Notes under the pieces: generated by a model
The model's input: the letters and a program-made list of their open reading frames with translations, nothing else
What the model was told of the DNA's origin: nothing
Database searches by the model: none
Translations under genes and position numbers: made by a program
In this document: in pieces, positions 21,669-33,557 of the stretch
Layout of the letters: each line of letters begins with the position of its first letter
Numbering within the stretch: the stretch's first letter is position 1
DNA from: Paraphaeosphaeria minitans
Lineage: Eukaryota > Ascomycota > Dothideomycetes > Pleosporales > Didymosphaeriaceae
Assembly: GCA_015832175.1 (NCBI GenBank)
Contig: WJXW01000014.1
Coordinates: 1,426,001 to 1,490,000, forward strand
Direction: 5' to 3'
DNA: 64,000 bases

Positions 21669-22354
21669 GCCGTCCTTCTCACTCACACTGCAATTGTTTT
21701 CAACATGCACAAGTGGACGACACGCATCATCAACAGCCAAGCCGCGTGAAAACACCAGGCTGGCGTCGTCGAAAACCTGACATCTGCCCCCCGTGCCTTG
21801 TCTGCATGTCCACGCGGGCATTCCTATCCTCTGCGAGACACAAGCAGGCCAACGGCACGGCATACACCGGTCACTGTCGAACGGGGCTGGAAAATGGGAC
21901 ATGTACGGCCGATCATTGCGCTCTCTCCCACGGCTCGAAAGCTGAAAGAAACCGCACCCAAGATCAGGCGAGTCTGCTCTCCACTACACGGACGGTTTTC
22001 GTTCTCATGGAACCTCGCACTGCCCGTGGGCAGCGGGTATCTCGAACCGAAAATGCTTTTTTGTGAGTGTGATAGAATTTGCGTTGTTCATGAAGGAGAA
22101 AAACAGCGGACGGGCGCGCGGGTTTTATGAACAGGCCCGGCGCCGGCGCTTCTGTTGATCCGCGCCCCCGCGCCAATCATTGACTCAAGGTGGGCTTTTT
22201 CGCCTTTGCGTGGGCATTTCGAGCGTCAAGTCGAACCCCCGCCAGAACCATAATCGCATCCCCAGAGCCACGCCCTGCCGTGTCTTTTCTGCTCGCTGCG
22301 TCCCCGCCTGCCCATACCGGCGCGTTAACTGAAGCCGCCCGCAGACCGCCCAGC
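21669..22354. other. Upstream region of the eIF2 gamma gene
   Basis: Carries the GCD11 promoter and 5' UTR. The open frame entering the gene extends to 22190, but the ATG at 22355 (CAGCATGGAT) gives the expected eIF2 gamma N-terminus. No other gene is seen. Confidence 0.5.
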
Positions 22355-24010
22355 ATGGATTCCGAGTCCGAGCACGACCACCGCGACGACGAGAGCCTGT
22401 CCGAGCCCGAGGAGGTCGAGGAGACCAAGCCCCGGCCCGCCCTCAAGAAGCCCAGAGACGTCCTCCCGCCCGTCGAGCGCCCCGAGCTCCCCGAGCAACC
22501 TGAGCCATCTACGGTCGATTTCTCGACGCTGAGCCCGCTGTCGCCCGAGATCATCTCCCGCCAGGCCACCATCAACATCGGCACCATTGGCCACGTCGCC
22601 CACGGCAAGAGCACCGTGGTCAAAGCCATTTCGGGCGTGCAGACGGTGCGCTTCAAGAACGAGCTCGAACGCAACATCACCATCAAGCTCGGCTACGCCA
22701 ACGCCAAAATCTACCAGTGCGACAACCCCGAGTGCCCGCGCCCGACATGCTACCGGTCCTACAAGAGTGAGAAGGAGGTCGACCCCCCGTGTGAGCGCGA
22801 AGGCTGCGGCGGCAAATACAGGCTGAAGCGCCATGTCTCCTTTGTCGACTGTCCCGGCCACGACATTCTCATGAGCACCATGTTATCGGGAGCTGCCGTC
22901 ATGGACGCTGCCCTGCTTCTCATTGCTGGAAACGAGACGTGTCCGCAGCCCCAGACCAGCGAGCATCTGGCCGCCATTGAGATCATGAAGCTAAATCACA
23001 TCATCATCCTGCAGAACAAGGTCGATCTGATGCGGGAAGACAATGCCGCAGCTCACTACGACTCCATCCTGAAGTTCATCCGAGGCACAGTTGCAGATGG
23101 CTCCCCCATCATTCCCATATCCGCCCAGCTCAAGTTCAACATCGACGCTATTAACGAGCAGCTCATCACCAAGATTCCCGTGCCAGTGCGAGACTTCAGC
23201 GCGAAGCCTCACATGATTGTCATCCGATCCTTTGACGTGAACAAGCCCGGTGCCGAGATCGACGATCTCAAGGGTGGTGTTGCTGGTGGCAGTATCCTGA
23301 CCGGTGTACTGAAGCTCGGTGACGAAATCGAGATCAGGCCCGGTATTGTTTCCAAGGACAGTGCCGGAAAGATCCAGTGCAAGCCAATCTTCTCACGAGT
23401 TGTGACGCTCTTTGCAGAACACAACGATCTAAAATTCGCCGTGCCTGGCGGTCTGATCGGTTTGTTACTTGTTATCCTCCTGGAGATTGGTCTAACAACA
23501 GACAGGTGTTGGAACACGGGTCGATCCTACCCTTTGCCGTGCTGATCGCTTGGTCGGTTTTGTTTTGGGTCTTCGCGGCCATCTCCCGAACATCTACACT
23601 GAGATCGAGGTCAACTACTTCCTGCTGCGAAGATTGCTTGGTGTAAAAACTGCCGATGGCAAACAAGCCAAGGTTGCAAAGTTGGCCAAGAACGAAGTAT
23701 TGGTATGTGTTTCTCTATCCGCACTCCCCTTTGAGACACAATTCTGATAAGTCACAGATGGTCAACATTGGATCCACCGCCACGGGAGCAAAGGTCATTG
23801 CTGTGAGGGCCGACGCTGCCCGTCTCTCGCTCACCTCTCCGGCATGCACAGAGATTGGCGAGAAGGTTGCATTGTCAAGACGTATTGAGAAGCACTGGCG
23901 TCTGATTGGTTGGGCAAACATCGTCGCGTAAGTAGTATCCTTTCCATGCAGATGATCCCATATATTAACGCCACTGCAGTGGTAACATCCTGGAACCGCT
24001 TAAGGATTAG
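22355..24010 (+). CDS. GCD11: Translation initiation factor eIF2 gamma
   Basis: Four exons (22355-23459, 23506-23702, 23758-23927, 23980-24010) join to 500 residues. eIF2 gamma is the GTP-binding core of eIF2, which carries Met-tRNAi to the 40S subunit. Seen: an acidic N-tail of about 70 residues, G1 GHVAHGKST (about 83-91), the zinc-ribbon-like block [12 protein letters not shown]...[10 protein letters not shown] (about 125-155), G3 DCPGHD, G4 QNKVD, and G5 [10 protein letters not shown]. The beta-barrel domains II and III follow, ending [15 protein letters not shown]. The last exon codes only nine residues plus the split codon. The three introns are 46, 55 and 52 nt. The conserved core is complete; no oddity beyond the minute last exon. 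Confidence 0.96.
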
Positions 24011-26376
24011 GAAACGAGCAAAGCGGGCCACCCACGAGCAAACAAACTCATTTGATGGCGAAACTCAAAAATGGCGTAAATCATAGAGCCCATAGAGGCC
24101 GGGAGTTCATCGTCGATTCGAGGAGCTGTCGAGCCTTGACGTTAGCATTCTGAGCATTTTTGGCGGGATTCGGGTTCCTGAACGAATGACGACGGCTTGA
24201 TGACAGGATACGGAAATCGCCAACAATAAGAAATACAGCACTGATAAGTCAAATATGTAACCCATGATTCTTGTTTTCTTTGTGAAGAGGCTCTTAGTAG
24301 CATAAATATGGCCATCCTATCGACGAATCATATCCCGACGGCACCGAAGCAGCAGATCACTGTTATTTACTTAAGGCTTGGAGCTTTGAGGAAAGGTTAA
24401 GTTTTAGCTCGCTTATGGACTACTATGTTTGCCAGCCGTGTTCCCGGAACATGTTGGTCCTGTGGAAGGGACCGGGATGCAAGACGTAATGTCCCGTGTG
24501 AAAATTCTCGTTCCACATTCATATTACATGGGTTTCTTTCTTTTCTTTCTTTTCTTCGGTAAGATCAACACTCTAGTTCAGCAAATTCAAATACTTATGC
24601 CTAGCTATCTAAATCCAATTTCGCTAGGAGTGAAATACTAAAAAACTAATATAGAAAGTTGTGTGAAGTAAGTCTAAGCATAGCTGTAACGTCTAGGCGT
24701 AATTCTAGAGAAAAGGTCTAGGAGGGTCTTCGGCTTAACACCAGTCCAAAGGAGGCGCTTCCAGGAACATAAATTCATGTCTCATTCCAAGGCTGCGGAA
24801 TTTGGTGCAGGTTGGTATGTTCGTGGCCTACAGTATCATGCTCGTCAGGGATGTCATGTTAATGCGTTTGGGGTGTTGTAGCAGTGTACCGGAGGCTCTC
24901 AATCTGTTTCAATAATCTAGAAGATCACGTCATTTCTGTCTGCTGGTCAAGACATTGAACATGGCGAGAGATTGTCGTTTACCAGTGCTTATCTTCTACA
25001 CAGTACCACGAATTTCTTCGGTGTAATCTCGAGCTTTGACAACTCTCGTTTAATCTCTATAGATTTAAGGCTGGCAAGTGGTGTATCGTTCTACTCTCCC
25101 CGGAGGCGAACTACTCTCTGTTCTTTTTTTTTTTTTTTTTTTTTTTTTTCCTGGGCCGTTAGAGAAAAACACAGGTGCATACTTTTAGGCTATCCACGTT
25201 GAGCTGTTGCCAATAATATAGCTAGTACATAAATAAGTGAAGAAAGTCTTTGTAAAAAAAAAAAAAAAAGGATGTAATAAGCTGTCTAGCAAAACTCTTG
25301 TAGGGGATGCATGTCGTGCCCGCTTTCTACAGGTTCCCAAAGGTCCACGTGCTCGCTCGAAATTGGCCAATATGGCAAACGAAAGGACGTATACTAGTAG
25401 GACTGACTATCAGCAACATAATCCTGCGAGTCCATCTAAGATTAACATGAACATAAACTGTCTAAGCTGGCTAACATATCCACGCGGATTAAGCTAGCTC
25501 GCCTGTCAAGCCATATTCTTCTTTCGCAGTATAGCTTTTCCCTGTGCAATTGCGGCCGTTCAAGTTACTGTTTGATAGTGCTTTGCAAAAGGTCTAATCT
25601 ACCTCTCTTTAGTACAATATTGAAATATAGACATGTTAAACCTATGAATTTAATGCAAGTGTTAACTATGCTGCTACACAATGGCGGAAAGCGTTGAGTA
25701 GGTGTAAAGTAAGCCAAGAAGGTCGTAAACAGGTTACTAGAGTACTAGGGCAGGCGTACTATAGTCAAGTGGATGAAACAATGAACGAAAATGGTGTTAA
25801 GAGATAGAACCTACATGAATATGAATATTGTACTACAGAAGGTGGATACTGACTTTGTTAAAGCATATACTACCTTATTTGCTAACTAGCTATGTGAGAA
25901 TGCGGATGAGTTTACACCTTATTGTTTTGGCAATCGTGAACATTAGCAAGTATCTCTCTCAGATACTTCGGTAGGGTCAGGTTGGGTGGAAGACATGGTG
26001 AAGAGGACAGAGGGTTATGGATAACGATTAAAGCTGCGATTTCTACATGGAGGATGTCTTTCATTTGTTAATGCTTCAATATATGTTGATCGGCTCCTCA
26101 ACTCAACTTACGGAGCGACACTTCTAATGAAAGGCTTCCGTAGACTGAAAGTTGTGTCTGCTCAACTGGTCTGCACCTCAGAACAGATTCGGTGCAAGCC
26201 TTCAAGGGTCAGCCACAGTGACATTTGTCCACCATAAAATGTCTCAATGATTGGGCAATGAGAGCGTCTTGCAGCGAAAATGCAGCTTCAGAGGAATGGT
26301 ATTATGCATGATGCAAAATTCCCAGCAGATTGAATGTGTATTCATCTTACTGATGAGTTGGTGGAAACATGCTCTC
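24011..26376. other. AT-rich gene desert, probable mutated repeat relic
   Basis: From about 24.2 to 26.2 kb the base composition drops sharply in G+C, with dense TA, CTA and TAG words and stops in all frames. Its longest frames code nothing recognisable. A T26 run (25124-25149) and an A16 run (25254-25269) lie 100 bp apart. Flanking genes (eIF2 gamma; WD40-cyclophilin) are normal in composition. The likeliest reading is an old transposon or repeat degraded by repeat-induced point mutation, but no terminal repeat or transposase fragment could be recognised, so this is inference. Confidence 0.5.
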
Positions 26377-28430
26377 CTACGAAATCGAAATACTGATGAT
26401 TTTGATATCGTCCTCTGGCTTCTCTTTATGCGTCTTCGTGTTCTCGATCTTATGCACCACATCCAACCCCTGGACGGCACGCCCGAATATCGTATGCTTA
26501 TTGTCTAGCCAAGGCTGGTAGCTGTTAGTTACGTCCGAACAGACGCTAGATAACATTACATACCGTCTTCTCCGTCGTGATGAAGAATTGTGAGCCATTT
26601 GTATTGGGACCAGCATTTGCCATGCTGAGTGTGTACGGCTTATCGTGTTTGAGACTAGAGAATTCATCTCTGAACTCACGGCCCCAGATAGACTCACCAC
26701 CCGTACCATCGCCAAGCGGGTCACCAGTTTGAATCATAAACTTGCGGATGACGCGGTGGAATATGATATTGTTGTAGTATCCGTTCTTTGCGTGCGTCAC
26801 AAAGTTCTCCACAGACTTCGGTGCGGCTTCAGGGAAAAGACGTACCGCTATGTCGCCGAACGTAGTATGTATGACTGCCGATGTCCCTGTAGCGGCAACT
26901 TTCTCTTCCGCTGTTTTTGAGAAGCCGACGTTACGGGGTTTTTCGTTTTGCACATCTCGCTCAGATTTCGCGACAGTGTTGTCGTTTGTGAACATGTAAA
27001 AGCGCACTTTTCCTGAGCCTGTAGAAGCCAGCATTGCGTCGCGGGCTTCAGCTTCTTGTAGTAAGGGGTTTTCACTGGCTGCCATTTCCACAGTGACAAC
27101 GCCTTTCTTCTCGGGCTGACCCTGGTACAAACATAGCCACAGTGGCCGAAATGGTTCCTCCTGGCCGTAGATTTTGACTATACGGTTTGTTGTCATATTG
27201 AGAACTTTGACTCCGTACATTGAGCCGTATAGGATAAAATTGCCAGTCTCATCAAAGACAACGTTCATACGGGATCGCACAGAAGGTTGATCCAAGTCGC
27301 GCTCTATTCCAAGCCTTCGGCCAAACTCGATGTCCTCGAGATGTTGTACGGCGGTCCCAGCTTGTTGCATCTCCTGTATCGTCTGGATTGATTCATCGTA
27401 TGTTCGGTGCAGCTTCCCAGTTACAAAGTCGAAGATCCGTATCTTGCGATCCGGAAACGAGAGTGTTGCGAACTGTTTGCCAGTGGGGGACATTGTGAGT
27501 GAGACGGGCACTGACTTTGCCCTCTTGAATTCGAACAGATTTGTCGAACTCTTGATGGAGAAAACGTTGTCGGGTTTTTCGAAGTTGCCGTTTGGCTGCC
27601 AGTACTCCACCATGCCACCCTGGTCCACGGACACGACACAATCGAATTGGTTGTTATAGGCCATTAGAGCGACAGGTGCCTTGTGTACGCTCTTCAAGGT
27701 ATGCAATGGGTGCAGATTCTCTCCTCTCCCGTCGTATATTCGTATCCAGGAACTCTCTTCCGATGACACGGCCAGCTGTGGAAAGGATGCTCCCCTTCCA
27801 TGCACCCAGCAGACCGTCTTAGGGGAATAATCCAAGCTCAACATGGCCAGCAGATCGAATGTAACCACATCAAATATCTTGACAGACTTGTCGGTCCCGC
27901 AGGTGGCAAAGCTGCGACCGTCCGCGCTGACACTCACAGACCGGATCTCACCATCGTGGGCCCGAAATTCCTTCACAAACTCAACACCCCCGAAGTCCTT
28001 CTTCCAAAACTTCACGACTCCATCGATCGAGCTTGTGATAAGAAAGTCGGTGAGTGGTGTGAATGTTGTATAGCATAGTTGCTCGCGGTGCATCAGCGAT
28101 TTGAAGTAGCGGCTCGCGGTCGGCAAGGCTGCGACGTAGAGTTTTTCATAAGGTAGCTTGCGCTTTTTCTTCTTGGGGGCTGAGGAAGGGAGCGCAGGTC
28201 CAAAATCGTCGTCTGAGGACATGTCATCTATGTCGATGTCAGCTCTGTCTGCGTGCACTGGCGAGTCTTGGCCTACCATCCTCTGCGGCGGTCGCAGCTT
28301 TTGTCATCCCATGCGTACGGTCCGCAGCTTCCATTTCGTCGCGCGATCTCTTTGCCGCGGGCGACAACATTATTTTGTCAGCCTGAACACCTATCGGTTC
28401 CATGGCTTCGTATTTAGACGAGCCAGACAT
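26377..28430 (-). CDS. WD40-repeat cyclophilin (PPWD1-like peptidyl-prolyl isomerase)
   Basis: Three exons (28277-28430, 26564-28227, 26377-26514) join to 651 residues, close to animal PPWD1. The N-tail is Met/Lys/Asp-rich with a basic [13 protein letters not shown] (about 85). WD40 repeats fill about 110-420 ([47 protein letters not shown]). The cyclophilin domain covers about 495-651: [18 protein letters not shown], catalytic [40 protein letters not shown], then the third exon with [23 protein letters not shown]1-type cyclophilins are nuclear and found with spliceosomes. The first exon starts MSGSSKYE; its 49-nt intron interrupts an acidic stretch. Confidence 0.92.
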
Positions 28431-28725
28431 GCTTGGGCGCGTGCAGTTGCGAGGTCACGGCAGCAAGGTGTTGGTTTGAATATAGGCGACGAATGTACAG
28501 TTACACCCGCGCGCGTTATCACGTGCAAACGACGGTCCCCTCCAGCTTGGCGCTGGCCGCTGCACGCATCAGATCACTGGAAAGCAAGCGTCGGCAAATG
28601 TTAGCAAAACAAGAACTATGTTGTACATCTAAAGCTGAGTTGAACTGCAATTTCCCAACAAGATGTTCTTACGCACAGCAAGTGGTATCATTGACGGTTA
28701 TCGAAAGGCGGACAATAATCAAGGC

Positions 28726-30519
28726 CTAATTTTCTTCATCCCGTGGCACCCCGTTGATACCGTTTTCCAAGGCTTTCTTCGAGACCTCAAAGATATGTAG
28801 GGTGTTAGGTGCCTTGCCAGTCATCCATCGGGCCAATCTAGGCTCCTTGCCAACTGCGGCAACTACACAAAGTCCATCCCTTGCACGATCGCCCCTTTCC
28901 TGCACAGAAATACCGTTTACTATGCCTCGCATGAGGCCCACGGCGTCGCTCGACTGAGCGTCTAAGGTCGTGCCGTTTGCCTCTTCAGGAGGTATGCGAC
29001 CCACCTTTCCCACAGGCTCGATACTGCGTTTGTCCGTTCCGACGCGCCACGCTCTTATCCAGCCATCCCAGCTGCCTGTGAGAATAAGGTCCGCAAACGG
29101 GACTGTTGCAAGTGCGGTGATGTATCTCGGCAATCTCGGCCCAGGCCTCGCAGATGACTTAGCATCGCTGTTTGCTGACATCTCTTCTGGCGGAAGTGGT
29201 GGGTCTCGCCCATGTGCAAGACGTACTGTTTGTAGAGGCTTCTTCCTGTTCACTGACCATAGTGACAGAGCTCCGTTGTCCGAACCCGTGACGAACAACC
29301 CTGCATCGAGGAGAGCGACACAGTCCACGGAGCCCTCGGCATACACAACATCGTCGTCTTCTTCTCCTTGATTTTCACTGTTGGCAGTCGGCCTATCGTC
29401 TGTTGCGCCCCCAAAGCGACCTTTTCGTAACTTGTCCAACCCTTTTTGGCGCGTATTCGTTCCACTTCTGAACACCAATTGGTTCTCCTCAACCACCTTC
29501 CATAGCCTCGCAGACCTGTCTCTTGATCCAACACTAACGCAGGTTTCTTGGTTCACTTCCAGTCCGCCTGCCACGCCAATGACTGCATCTTCATGTCCGT
29601 GCAACGTTTCTATATAGGCAGACTCTGCAGCAGCCCATACCAGTACCGCGCGATCAGCGCCTCCGGAGAAGAGTTGTTCCGTGCCCCTCCTAAACGATAA
29701 CGAGGTGACAGCATCGCGGTGCCGTGTGAAAAGCTTCCGCGGGGTAAGGGTGTCGGCGTCCCATATTATTAGGCGAGCATGCTTGTCTCCCGTAGCCAAA
29801 AAGCGCCCCGAATCCGACACAGCAATCGAGATGATCTCGCCAGTGTGGCCGAGGTAGTCCTTGTCACCCTTCATGTTCTTGTTGCCTTTCCTCCAAAGAA
29901 GCCGTTTGGGGGTGCGTCGTCGGGCGATGTTGGTGGGCTGGTTTGGTTCCAGTGCATTGTAGATGGAGGGATCCGCAATTTCCCACTTTTCGACAACCAA
30001 GTCCTTGCTGACGGTCCATGCATATGGCAGACGGAGCGCGCATCCGGTGACTGCCTTCTGCAGGCCTGACTTGCTGAAGACGTGTGATGCCTGTCCAAAG
30101 TCCAGCTCTTCGGCAATGTGTCTGTATATCTTGCCCTTTAACTCTGCGACGTCTTCCTTGAGTCTCTCGGCAATCAGGTCACGGTCGACGTCTGCTGCGT
30201 CGAAGCCCCCGTCTTCCTCGACTTCGTTGCGAATGTTCTCGAGGTATTGCTCGGCGAGCCTCAGACGCTTCTCGGCCGCGGTCTCGTCGTCGTCGTCGGA
30301 CGTTTCGGAGCCCTCAGGGTCCTCGAAGAAGCCGGCATCGCGTTCGCCGTCAGAGTCCTGGTCGCTGCCGGAAATGGACTCGTCGCGCTCGCTGCGGCGG
30401 GCAGCGCTGTCGGCGTGCGAGTGTGCAGCAGCGGTGCTGCGCTTCTTGGGTCCGGCGGAAGCAGGGTCGGATCGCTTCCTCTTGCGCTGCGAGGCAGGGA
30501 CGGTGAAGAACGAGGACAT
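28726..30519 (-). CDS. RRP9: U3 snoRNP WD40 protein Rrp9 (U3-55K)
   Basis: Single exon, 597 residues. Rrp9 binds the U3 snoRNA box B/C motif and is needed for early 18S rRNA processing in the nucleolus. Seen: a basic N-tail ([16 protein letters not shown]), a long acidic Ser/Asp region (about 45-85), a helical segment with [21 protein letters not shown] (about 86-105), then seven-bladed WD40 repeats: [14 protein letters not shown] (about 225), [60 protein letters not shown] and [15 protein letters not shown]. Together with the WD40-cyclophilin it forms two minus-strand genes 295 bp apart. It diverges from RPT4 across 365 bp. Confidence 0.93.
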   Translation of the reverse strand: MSSFFTVPASQRKRKRSDPASAGPKKRSTAAAHSHADSAARRSERDESISGSDQDSDGERDAGFFEDPEGSETSDDDDETAAEKRLRLAEQYLENIRNEVEEDGGFDAADVDRDLIAERLKEDVAELKGKIYRHIAEELDFGQASHVFSKSGLQKAVTGCALRLPYAWTVSKDLVVEKWEIADPSIYNALEPNQPTNIARRRTPKRLLWRKGNKNMKGDKDYLGHTGEIISIAVSDSGRFLATGDKHARLIIWDADTLTPRKLFTRHRDAVTSLSFRRGTEQLFSGGADRAVLVWAAAESAYIETLHGHEDAVIGVAGGLEVNQETCVSVGSRDRSARLWKVVEENQLVFRSGTNTRQKGLDKLRKGRFGGATDDRPTANSENQGEEDDDVVYAEGSVDCVALLDAGLFVTGSDNGALSLWSVNRKKPLQTVRLAHGRDPPLPPEEMSANSDAKSSARPGPRLPRYITALATVPFADLILTGSWDGWIRAWRVGTDKRSIEPVGKVGRIPPEEANGTTLDAQSSDAVGLMRGIVNGISVQERGDRARDGLCVVAAVGKEPRLARWMTGKAPNTLHIFEVSKKALENGINGVPRDEEN

Positions 30520-30884
30520 GGCTGCGGCGTGTGGCCGGGGCAGTCGAGAAAGTTTCGCGGCCAGAAAAATCTACGAGCGTCGGCGATATGCTGGCCCGTG
30601 CGGCGTGCTTGCCTCGCCGGCCGTGCGTCTGGTTGCGCTTGCCTCATCGAAGCTGCTACTCCAGCGCAGCTTCCCCGACACCCGCTGCCAGCCCGCCCAC
30701 CACTGTCCTGCCGGCTACCTGCAAGCCCCAGCACCCATCGTCCAACCTCGACACACCTGCCCCGCGCCCCTCCCTTTTTCCGTCCTCACGGCAACCCCCC
30801 CGCCGTCTGCGTATTCGCCGCTCGCCGGGCATTTCCTCCTCCGCCGTACACTTCGTGCACCCTGTGCGCTCCACACCGCCCACG
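30520..30884. promoter_or_regulatory. Shared divergent upstream region RRP9 / RPT4
   Basis: These 365 bp separate the two start codons. The RPT4 side is markedly pyrimidine-rich (30660-30840). I looked for a proteasome-associated control element of the GGTGGCAAA type, used by Rpn4 in yeast, and did not see one. Confidence 0.4.
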
Positions 30885-32163
30885 ATGAGCGGCAGCAGCG
30901 ACCCCGAGCGGGACCATTCCCTGGAAGAGTACAAGGGCAAGCTGCTGGAGTCGAGAGAGTGGGAGGCGAAGCTGAAGGCGCTGCGACTTGAGATCAAGGG
31001 CCTGCAGCACGACTTCGACGTGTCCGAGGACAACATCAAGGCGCTGCAGAGCGTAGGCCAGATAATAGGCGAGGTGCTCAAACAGCTGGACGAGGAGCGA
31101 TGTATGTCACGGACCCCGCCCTGCTGTGAGGACCAGGTGCTGACCCCCGCTAGTCATTGTCAAGGCGTCGTCAGGTCCCCGATACGTGGTGGGTTGTCGG
31201 TCAAAGGTCGACAAGCTGAAGCTGAAGCAAGGAACCCGCGTTGCGCTTGACATGACCACACTCACCATCATGCGCATGCTGCCCCGCGAGGTCGACCCGC
31301 TGGTCTACAACATGTCGCTCGAGGACCCCGGCCAGGTGAGCTTTGGCGGCATCGGCGGCCTGAACGAGCAGATTCGCGAGCTCCGTGAAGTCATCGAGTT
31401 GCCGCTGAAGAACCCTGAGCTGTTCCTCCGGGTCGGCATCAAGCCCCCCAAAGGCGTTCTGCTGTACGGTCCGCCCGGCACCGGAAAGACGTTGCTCGCA
31501 CGTGCAGTGGCAAGCAGCCTAGAGACCAACTTTCTCAAGGTTGTGTCCTCGGCCATTGTCGACAAATACATTGGCGAGTCGGCACGCTTGATCCGTGAAA
31601 TGTTCGGCTATGCCAAAGAGCACGAGCCCTGCATCATCTTCATGGACGAGATCGACGCTATCGGTGGCCGGCGCTTCTCCGAGGGTACTTCAGCAGATCG
31701 AGAGATTCAGCGAACACTCATGGAGCTGTTGAACCAGCTCGACGGTTTCGACTACCTGGGACAGACCAAGATCATTATGGCGACAAATCGGCCGGATACC
31801 CTTGACCCTGCCTTGTTACGTGCGGGACGCCTGGACAGGAAAATTGAGATCCCTCTACCGAACGAGGCCGGTCGCTTGGAGGTATTGAAGATTCACGCAA
31901 GCGGTGTGCAGACCGAGGGAGAAATCGACTTCGAGAGCATCGTCAAAATGAGCGATCAGTTCAACGGAGCTGACCTGCGAAACGTGGTCACTGAAGCGTA
32001 AGAATACCCCATGATCTCATCGACGAGACTAACGTGTTGCAGTGGTCTGTTCGCGATCAAAGATTACCGAGATGCCATCAATCAGGATGATTTCAATAAA
32101 GCTGTGCGCAAGATGGCTGAGTCGAAGAAGTTGGAAGGCAAGCTGGAATACCAGAAGTTGTAG
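30885..32163 (+). CDS. RPT4: 26S proteasome regulatory ATPase Rpt4
   Basis: Three exons (30885-31101, 31154-31997, 32043-32163) join to 393 residues. It is one of six AAA+ ATPases of the 19S base that unfold and feed substrates into the 20S core. Seen: N-terminal coiled coil (about 10-65), the OB-fold segment [21 protein letters not shown] (part, about 82-100), Walker [14 protein letters not shown] (about 179), Walker [16 protein letters not shown] (about 230), second region of homology [20 protein letters not shown], and the C-terminal LEYQKL. Rpt4 rather than a paralogue is chosen from [29 protein letters not shown] and the C-terminus. Introns are 52 and 45 nt. Its stop is 90 bp from the convergent Nat9-like gene. 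Confidence 0.95.
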
Positions 32164-32253
32164 AGGCTTGATTCTTAATGGTTGCTGGTCGCTACCCGGA
32201 TAAGGCTATCATGTACCATAACGATGACTATGTAGCAGAACAAGATACCTGCT

Positions 32254-33012
32254 TCACGACTTGAACGCTAACACCTGAGGAGTCGCATCCAACCTTGTCT
32301 CGACGTCCTTGAGTGAGTCTTTACCAATTGTCCACCTGAGCTCTATTTCGCCAAAGTAGTTGGGCGTCTCGCTTACTTTGCTGAAGCCTACGCCTTGAAA
32401 AAGTTTAGTGCTTCGGACGTTGTCTTTATCGATCTTTGCGCGCAAGTATTTTAGGGTGCTGTTCTTTCTCCCGTTTGGGTTGCTGCAGTGATATTCCTTC
32501 ATGCTGAGCGTCTGTGTTTGCAGAATATACCACATGAACACCAGTAGAATTTCGTAGCCCACACCCTTCCCTTGTTGCGTTCTGTTCGCAATCATGATTT
32601 CAATTTCGCCGAGCAGCGCCTGTGCCCCCTCGCCGTCCCCAGCCCCTTCGTCCTCGGTGTCTGTGTTCAAGAACAGGTTTACGTCACCAATCATGCTCGG
32701 TGGGGCGTCCTCTTGCTCCGCGGTGATATGTTCACACTCTGTTAGTGGCGGCGTGCAGACGATGAAGGTGAGCTTGTCAGCATCCCTGCGCCAAGACTCT
32801 TGCATCGCGTATTCCTCTTTCAAGGTGAGAGGCTCCGAGGCCGTCGCGGCCTGGAGATCGGGGTCTTGCATCCAGGTGTGGTAAGCGGGGACATGATGAG
32901 ACGCGTACGGGACCAGAAGTACTTTGGGTGTCAGGAGTGCTGTAGTCGTAAGCTGCGCAATCCTCGGATGGGCCGGCAATCAATACCTACCCGTGTGCTC
33001 GTTGATCTTCAT
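32254..33012 (-). CDS. NAT9-like GNAT N-acetyltransferase
   Basis: Two exons (32991-33012 and 32254-32939) join to 235 residues. The first exon has seven codons (MKINEHT) and the 51-nt intron leads into ALLTPKVLLVPYASHHVPAY, the standard N-terminus of the NAT9 family. GNAT features: MIGDVNLFL, the acetyl-CoA loop region EIEIMIANRTQQGKGVGYE (Q/R-x-x-G-x-G at about 150), and the C-terminal KLFQGVGFSKVSETPNYFGE. Family members acetylate proteins or peptides; NAT9 has been linked to tubulin stability in animals. Its role in fungi is not settled. A Glu/Asp/Gly-rich insert (about 115-128) splits the domain. Confidence 0.9.
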
Positions 33013-33557
33013 CTTGGGTGTTGGTGCTTGGTGCGCTACCTAGCTAGGTATGATTTTAGGCTCAGCCTTTTTGGATGGCTCTACAAATAGAATCAGCGTG
33101 ACGGCGGCGCATCCAATTATGAAAGATTCCTCACATGAATTGCTGCTGAGGATATCCGATTGATTGCCTGGAGACTACTTGGGGTGGCTACTCCGTGCAC
33201 AATGTGTAGTGCATGACCTACGGGTCGATCACTGCGTAGGTCGTTCCAGTAGGTAAAAGCACGGACAGGCTAGCTTGGATCGCTAGGTAAATGCGTCTTC
33301 AGCGTTGCTAACGGCCGTTGTCCACTCTGAGTACCCATGCATCCTTCTTCTTCCTTCCTGTCTCGTCCACGCATCATTGTTGCGTTCAACACGTCGAGAA
33401 TAGGTTGAAGTATCAGAAAACGCATCCGACTTTCGAAATCTGCAAGATTTGCATATCGAACATCACGTGGAGGAGAGGACTCCGCCGGTAACGTTGAAAG
33501 TCCCAGCATATTCAAGGAATCCAGAGTGTGACATTCATGGTCCACGAAGTTCGCAAC
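33013..33557. other. Divergent upstream region, NAT9-like / dehydrogenase
   Basis: 545 bp carrying two promoters. No gene or known site is recognised; a short frame on the minus strand overlapping the next gene is its antisense shadow. Confidence 0.45.

Noticed and set aside
21159..21780. Ser/Thr-rich and LAVIR-type proteins of about 200 residues
   Set aside because: They are entirely produced by the 15-bp satellite and occur in several frames at once.
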